NCBI RefSeq assembly: GCF_029846635.1
Contig: NZ_JARVTG010000001.1
Coordinates: forward strand, 1,766,501 to 1,830,500
DNA length: 64,000 bases
DNA from: Pokkaliibacter sp. MBI-7
GTDB taxonomy: Bacteria; Pseudomonadota; Gammaproteobacteria; Pseudomonadales; Balneatricaceae
Reading direction: 5' to 3'
Part shown: one piece after another, positions 58,849-64,000 of the stretch
Position numbering within the stretch: the stretch's first letter is position 1
How the letters are laid out: every line of letters begins with the position of its first letter
Program-made: the position numbers and the translations under genes
The notes under the pieces: model-generated
What the model was told of the DNA's origin: nothing
Database searches by the model: none
The model's input: only the letters and a program-made list of their open reading frames with translations

Positions 58849-61800
58849 TTACAGCAGCTGACGCAGCTCGCCGACAGCGACCGACAGCATGGCCAGATTG
58901 ACCTGCGCGGACGACTGCAAACCACGGAAGATGTCAGCACAGTGGTTGACGCCTTCGGCGTGCTCTTCCAGCCATACCGGCATGCAGGCCACCGGTTCCT
59001 GACCATCACCGGCATGACGGATCAGATCAATGCTCAGGCTACGCAACGCACCGTCCAGCTCATCGAGCAGGGTGGCGCGGGCTTTACGCTGCCACAAGTC
59101 TTCCTGCGGCAGTGCGCGGATGGCACGACGCAGCCAGTGCATATCCAGCTCCACGTCGAGAGAGAAGTAGGCCTTGCCCGCTTCGTTGACGGAGATACCA
59201 GTTTCCGCGGCGACACGGACGATATCCAGTGCCGAACTCAGCCATGCCAGCCCAGCCAGACGCAGTGACAGCGCACCGGACGCACCGTTTTCCAGCCAGT
59301 GGGCCACGGCATCCTGATGGGAGGTCAGCGCGTCCTCAGACAGCATGGTTGGCAGCGCTTCGCTCAGGGTCTGGATACCCGGGGCGTACTGATCGATCAG
59401 GGTCTGGACGTCGTAGGGTGACTTCTGACTGCGCAGCAGCCACAGAGTGGTCTTGCCCAGCAGATCGTTGACCTTGAACTGCATGTCAGCCAGCACTTCG
59501 TCATTGAAGTCGGCAGGCAGCGCCAGAATCTCGGCCATCAGGCTGTCGGTCTGGAAGATCGCCCGGGCAGCCATCCAGCAGCGCAGGATGTCGATGGTCT
59601 TGGCGTTGGTTTCTTCCTGCAGGTAATGGGTAAAGGTGATACCCATCTGGTTGGCCATCTGATTGGTCAGGTGGGTCGCCAGAATTTCGTTACGCAGCGG
59701 ATGACGGGTAATCTCTTCGGCGAAACGCTCCTGCAGGGCGCTGGGGAAGTATTCGCGCAGTGACTGCACCAGATACGGATCGCTGGCGATGTCGGCCTGG
59801 CTCAGCTCATCAAACATGCGAATCTTGGCATAGGCCAGCAGTACCGCCATTTCCGGACGGGTAAAGCCTTCGCCCTGCTTGATGCGCTCATTCAGGGTGT
59901 CATCGGAGGGTAAGTACTCCAGTTTGCGGTTCAGACGGCCTTCTTTCTCCAGATCCTGGATCAGGCGCAGCTGGTCATTGACCCGCAAGCGGGCCAGACG
60001 GTTGCTGAGGCTGAGGATATTGCTCTGGCCGCGGTTGTGACGCAGTACCAGCTCAGCCACCTCATCGGTCATGGACGCCAGCAGCTGGTTACGCTGCTTC
60101 TCGGTCATATCGCCCCCGTCGACCACGCCGCCGAGCAGGATCTTGATGTTGACCTCGTGGTCGGAGCTGTCCACACCACCGGAGTTGTCGATAGCATCAG
60201 TGGTGACGTAGCCGCCGTTGCGGGCAAACTCGACACGGCCTTTCTGGGTAAAGCCCAGGTTACCGCCCTCGCCGACTACCTTGCAGCGCAGCTCATTGCC
60301 GTCAATGCGCACCGCATCGTTGGCCTTATCGCCCACATCAGCATGGGTTTCACCCGCGGCTTTGACGTAAGTACCGATACCGCCGTTCCACAGCAGATCG
60401 ACCGGCGCCTTGAGGATGGCACTCATCAGCTCGTTGGGGGTCATGCGCTGCACGCCCTCTTCGATCCCCAGCGCCGCACGCATTTCTGCAGTGATGGCGA
60501 TGGACTTGGCCCGACGCTCAAAAATGCCGCCACCTTTGGAAATCAGGCTGGCGTTGTAGTCAGCCCAGCTGGAGCGCGGCAACTCGAACAGGCGCTTGCG
60601 TTCAACGAACGACGAAGCCGCGTCCGGCGTCGGGTCGATAAAGATGTGCATGTGGTTGAAGGCAGCGACCAGACGGATATGTTCCGACAGCAGCATGCCG
60701 TTACCGAACACGTCACCAGCCATATCGCCCACACCCACGACGGTGAAGTCCTGCGTCTGGGTGTCGTGACCCTGCTCGCGGAACAGGCGCTTGACCGATT
60801 CCCACGCGCCACGGGCAGTGATGCCCATTTTCTTGTGGTCATAGCCCTGGCTGCCGCCGGAGGCAAAGGCGTCGCCCAGCCAGTGGCCGTATTCCAGCGA
60901 AATGGCGTTGGCAATATCCGAGAAGGTCGCGGTGCCTTTATCGGCCGCCACCACTAGATAGGGGTCATCTTCGTCGTAACGCACCACTGATCTGGGCGGA
61001 ATCACTTCACCCTTGATCAGGTTGTCGGTGATATCCAGCAGCGCACGTATAAAGGTCTGATAGCAGCGGATACCTTCGGCCAGCGTCTCATCACGACCGG
61101 CGTTGGCAGGCATCTGTTTGCAGACGAAACCGCCCTTGGCACCGACCGGTACGATAACCGCGTTCTTGACCATCTGCGCCTTGACCAGACCCAGCACCTC
61201 GGTACGGAAGTCTTCACGGCGGTCAGACCAGCGCAGACCACCACGGGCCACCTTGCCACCACGCAGATGCACGCCTTCCACCCAGGGGCTGTAGACGAAG
61301 ATCTCGAACTTGGGACGGGGCAGCGGCACCGCCGGGATCAGCTCGGGGTTGAGCTTGAAGGAGATATAACCCTTGTGGTTGCCATCAGCAGCAGGCTGAT
61401 AGAAGTTGGTACGCAGCATGGCCTGCACCACCGACAGGAAGTGACGCAGAATGCGATCTTCATCGAGGTTGCTGACCTGTTCCAGCGCTTCTTCGATCTG
61501 TGCCAGCAGCGCATCAACCGCCGCCTGCTGGCCTTTAGCCGGATCAAAGCGGGTGACAAACAGCTCGGCCATCATGTGGGTGATGGTCGCGTTACGCACC
61601 AGGGTGTCTTCCATATACGCCTGTGAGAAGGGTACACGGATCTGCAGCAGGTATTTGCCGATGGCACGCAGCATCACCACGTTGCGCCAGCTCAGGCCGG
61701 CGGCCACGACCAGACGGTTGAAGCCATCACTTTCGACCTGTCCGGAGACGGTAGCAATAAAGGTGTCCTGGAAGCGGTCGCGGATCACGTCGGCATCCAG

Positions 61801-63675
61801 CGTTTCACCGGTGCGGGCGCTGATGTCGAAATCCAGCATCCAGCGTTCTTCACGGTTCTGCGGTGAAATCTCATAGGGACGGGCCGCCACGACGCGGACG
61901 CCCATGTTTTCCAGTACCGGCAGCACATCGGACAGCGCCATGATGGGGCCGTGGCCGAAGACCTTGAAGCGCAGGTTGTCGTCGAAGCTTTCCAGCGGAC
62001 GGTAGAGGTAGGTCGACAGCGGATGGCTCTCGTCCAGTGTCTCCAGCCGCAGGATATCCTGCACCGCGCGGTTGGGGGTGAAGTCTTCCCGGTACGCACT
62101 GGGGAAGGCTTCGCCATAGTATTTGTGCAGTTTGTTGGCTTTCTCTTCACCGATTTTGGCACGCAGGGCCAGATGCACCTTGTCTTCCCATGACAGCATG
62201 GCCTCAGACATCTTGGCTTCCAGGTCTTCCACATCGAACTGCAGTTCGTGGGCATCCTGGGTATGGATGGTGAAGTGCACACGGGCCAGCACGCCTTCCA
62301 TGTGACGCACGCTGAACTCGGTGGAGTTGCCCTTGAAGGCCTCCAGCATCAGCGCTTCCATCACCAGACGCAGCTCGGTGTTATAGCGGTCTTTGGGCAC
62401 GTAGACCTGAGCGGTAACGAAACGGCCATAGACGTCAGTACGGGTAAACAGACGCAGCTGCTTGCGGCCTTCCAGCTCCAGAATGCCACGCACGGAGTCT
62501 TCCAGATCGGCCTGACTGGCCTGCAGCATTTCGTCGCGGGGGAAGTTGTCGAGAATGTTGCGCAGCAGACGGCCCTTGTGGGTGTTCAGCGGCACCTGCA
62601 GATGCTGCAGCAGACGCTGCTCCTTCAGGCGCAGCAACGGAATCTCGTTGACCCGCAGGGAGTAGGCGTCGGAGGTGAACAGACCGAAGAAACGGTGCTC
62701 ACCTACCACCTCGCCCTGCGCGTTGAACGCCTTGATGCCGACGTAGTCCAGGTGCGCCGGGCGGTGCACGGTGGAACGCGAGGTCGACTTGGTGATGATC
62801 AGCAGTGAAGGCTCGACCGCCAGTACCGACAGACGCTCGGACAGCTGTACGTGGCGGCGCTCGTCAGGCAGATGAGAGACATCACGGAAGGTACCCAGGC
62901 AGGCCTCTTCCTGCAGATGCAGCACGCACAGGCCGTCGTCCTTGCGCTCCAGATCGAAATAACGGTAACCGAGGAAGGTAAAGTGGTTATCGGTCATCCA
63001 CTCCAGCAGCGCCAGTGACTCATCGCGGTCTTCCGCCTGCAGCGGCAGGTTCTGGGCGCGGGTGCGGGTGACCACGTCCGCCAGTTTGTCACGCATGGAT
63101 GGCCAGTCTTCCACGGCCACCCGCACGTCGTACACCACCTGCCGTACTTCCTGAACGATACGCTCCAGTACGTCCGGCTCACTCTGGCGGTCAATTTCAA
63201 AGCGCATGACCGCTTCCAGACGGGCATTTTCCGGCGCATGGTTGCGATCATGAATCGATACCACCTGGCCCTTGTCATCACGCACCACCGCCATGATCGG
63301 GTGGGTGGTCATGTGGATGGCCATGTCCAGACGGTTGAAGCCCATGGTCAGCGAAGCCACCAGGAAAGGCATATCGTCAGTTGCCACTTCCACAATCGTG
63401 TGGGTGGACTGCCAGGCATGTTCTTCGTAGTTGGGATTGTAAGCGCGGATGGCGGGTTCGCCGGGGGAGCGGTGCTGGAGGAAGTCCCAGAGACAGAGGA
63501 CGGCACCGTAGAGATCTTCACTTGAGGTTCGCTGCAGTTCCTTGCCTATGCTTTCCGAGTAGAACAACTCGGTGAGGTTGCGGATTTGCTGCTTGTGTAT
63601 CCCTGACAGACGCTCGTCAATCAGCGCCACGACGCGGTTGATGGCGTCCTTCTTCTTACTGATCGGATTATGCAT
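58849..63675 (-). CDS. gdhB: NAD-specific glutamate dehydrogenase, 180-kDa type
   Basis: 1608 residues from ATG 63675; a TTG four codons upstream is also open. This is the large catabolic GDH of the L-GDH/GdhB type, which converts glutamate to 2-oxoglutarate and ammonia. N-terminal ACT-like regulatory regions (about 40-350) contain FLVASLTMGFNRL and YVPKDRYNTELR; the catalytic core is near 800-1150 with RGGLRWSDRREDFRTEVLGLVKAQMVKNAVIVPVGAKGGFVCK (catalytic Lys), and KGTATFSDIANAISLEYGHWLGDAFASGGSQGYDHKKMGITARGAWES. The C-terminal domain is helical. Likely works in amino-acid catabolism with argD-type transaminases and glutaminase of this window. Single gene. Confidence 0.97.
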   Translation of the reverse strand: MHNPISKKKDAINRVVALIDERLSGIHKQQIRNLTELFYSESIGKELQRTSSEDLYGAVLCLWDFLQHRSPGEPAIRAYNPNYEEHAWQSTHTIVEVATDDMPFLVASLTMGFNRLDMAIHMTTHPIMAVVRDDKGQVVSIHDRNHAPENARLEAVMRFEIDRQSEPDVLERIVQEVRQVVYDVRVAVEDWPSMRDKLADVVTRTRAQNLPLQAEDRDESLALLEWMTDNHFTFLGYRYFDLERKDDGLCVLHLQEEACLGTFRDVSHLPDERRHVQLSERLSVLAVEPSLLIITKSTSRSTVHRPAHLDYVGIKAFNAQGEVVGEHRFFGLFTSDAYSLRVNEIPLLRLKEQRLLQHLQVPLNTHKGRLLRNILDNFPRDEMLQASQADLEDSVRGILELEGRKQLRLFTRTDVYGRFVTAQVYVPKDRYNTELRLVMEALMLEAFKGNSTEFSVRHMEGVLARVHFTIHTQDAHELQFDVEDLEAKMSEAMLSWEDKVHLALRAKIGEEKANKLHKYYGEAFPSAYREDFTPNRAVQDILRLETLDESHPLSTYLYRPLESFDDNLRFKVFGHGPIMALSDVLPVLENMGVRVVAARPYEISPQNREERWMLDFDISARTGETLDADVIRDRFQDTFIATVSGQVESDGFNRLVVAAGLSWRNVVMLRAIGKYLLQIRVPFSQAYMEDTLVRNATITHMMAELFVTRFDPAKGQQAAVDALLAQIEEALEQVSNLDEDRILRHFLSVVQAMLRTNFYQPAADGNHKGYISFKLNPELIPAVPLPRPKFEIFVYSPWVEGVHLRGGKVARGGLRWSDRREDFRTEVLGLVKAQMVKNAVIVPVGAKGGFVCKQMPANAGRDETLAEGIRCYQTFIRALLDITDNLIKGEVIPPRSVVRYDEDDPYLVVAADKGTATFSDIANAISLEYGHWLGDAFASGGSQGYDHKKMGITARGAWESVKRLFREQGHDTQTQDFTVVGVGDMAGDVFGNGMLLSEHIRLVAAFNHMHIFIDPTPDAASSFVERKRLFELPRSSWADYNASLISKGGGIFERRAKSIAITAEMRAALGIEEGVQRMTPNELMSAILKAPVDLLWNGGIGTYVKAAGETHADVGDKANDAVRIDGNELRCKVVGEGGNLGFTQKGRVEFARNGGYVTTDAIDNSGGVDSSDHEVNIKILLGGVVDGGDMTEKQRNQLLASMTDEVAELVLRHNRGQSNILSLSNRLARLRVNDQLRLIQDLEKEGRLNRKLEYLPSDDTLNERIKQGEGFTRPEMAVLLAYAKIRMFDELSQADIASDPYLVQSLREYFPSALQERFAEEITRHPLRNEILATHLTNQMANQMGITFTHYLQEETNAKTIDILRCWMAARAIFQTDSLMAEILALPADFNDEVLADMQFKVNDLLGKTTLWLLRSQKSPYDVQTLIDQYAPGIQTLSEALPTMLSEDALTSHQDAVAHWLENGASGALSLRLAGLAWLSSALDIVRVAAETGISVNEAGKAYFSLDVELDMHWLRRAIRALPQEDLWQRKARATLLDELDGALRSLSIDLIRHAGDGQEPVACMPVWLEEHAEGVNHCADIFRGLQSSAQVNLAMLSVAVGELRQLL

Positions 63676-64000
63676 GGTTTTATTCAACTTTTAGTGCAGA
63701 CTCAGTGACACCCGGACTCCGCCGGACGATGCCCAGGGGCGTATTTTCTTGTTCTGGAATGACAGTCAGTGACTTCCACTGGCAAAACAAGGATAGACGC
63801 GTTTTATGAATAGTGCCCTGCGCATGGCGGACAATTATCAAAGAATCAAGTCGACAAAGGTAGGGACGGAGTTAAATAAAAACGACGCGTGGTTGTGGCA
63901 AAGAGACTGAATAATCACGCCAAACCAGAAACGACGGGGCCTGCAATGGTTTCACCTGGAGCAACCAGGCAGTGAATATTCATCATTGCAAAGTGCAACC
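63676..64000. other. Leader region of the glutamate dehydrogenase gene at the window edge
   Basis: No gene is visible in these 325 bp. They should contain the promoter of the dehydrogenase gene. No strong hairpin, tRNA or known operator was seen; a further gene may begin beyond the right edge. Confidence 0.5.

Noticed and set aside
60037..60957. 306-codon plus-strand open frame inside the glutamate dehydrogenase gene
   Set aside because: It is an antisense shadow produced by GC-rich codon bias; the dehydrogenase reading is unambiguous.

Overview
The window looks like chromosomal DNA of a moderately GC-rich, motile gammaproteobacterium. The gene content (180-kDa NAD-glutamate dehydrogenase, many AraC and LysR regulators, several chemoreceptors, a TrkH system, DgkA/EptA lipid A genes) fits an Oceanospirillales- or Pseudomonadales-like host. 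That placement is inferred from gene families, not from a marker gene. No rRNA, tRNA, CRISPR array or insertion sequence was recognised.

Layout. 1-3.5 kb: 3' end-less BMP-family substrate-binding gene, divergent TetR gene and two small genes. 3.8-7.5 kb: fdhD, a YdeP-type molybdopterin oxidoreductase and a META lipoprotein. 7.7-10.7 kb: a PmrA-type box followed by overlapping dgkA, PAP2 phosphatase and eptA, a lipid A remodelling operon that can recycle its own diacylglycerol by-product. 10.8-12.4 kb: a DUF2167 protein and an orphan. 12.5-14.8 kb: a large membrane-segment protein overlapping a CesT-like small protein, a possible type III effector/chaperone pair. 15-21.6 kb: GST, LysR, a BdlA-like soluble chemoreceptor, and a GNAT-C39 protein divergent from a RimK-like ligase. 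21.7-23.8 kb: AT-rich patch with an HNH nuclease and a cysteine-hydrolase/lipoprotein pair. 24-30.8 kb: DUF486 protein, TrkH, NIT-ANTAR antiterminator, glutaminase, dCache chemoreceptor.

31-36 kb: a family-5 ABC importer operon preceded by a near-perfect Zur box, suggesting zinc or zinc-chelate uptake. 36-38.7 kb: an IMPase-fold protein lacking its metal ligands and two AraC genes. 38.9-41.1 kb: UspA and 8-oxoguanine deaminase with a highly structured leader. 42-45 kb: a multidomain HD-GYP protein. 45-46.6 kb: a second AT-rich patch with a NucS-like nuclease and a paralogous HNH nuclease containing an in-frame hexanucleotide repeat. 47-57.2 kb: an indole-oxidation cluster resembling iifABCD of Acinetobacter, with an outer-membrane channel, an Aer-like chemoreceptor and three AraC-type regulators around it. 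57.3-63.7 kb: acetylornithine-type aminotransferase and NAD-glutamate dehydrogenase, both feeding amino-acid nitrogen into central metabolism.

Most interesting candidates: the Zur-box ABC operon, the effector/chaperone pair with a HrpL-like promoter, the indole cluster that couples catabolism to chemotaxis, the paired HNH nucleases in two AT-rich patches, and the hydrolase/lipoprotein pair. All assignments come from reading the sequence; no database search was run.
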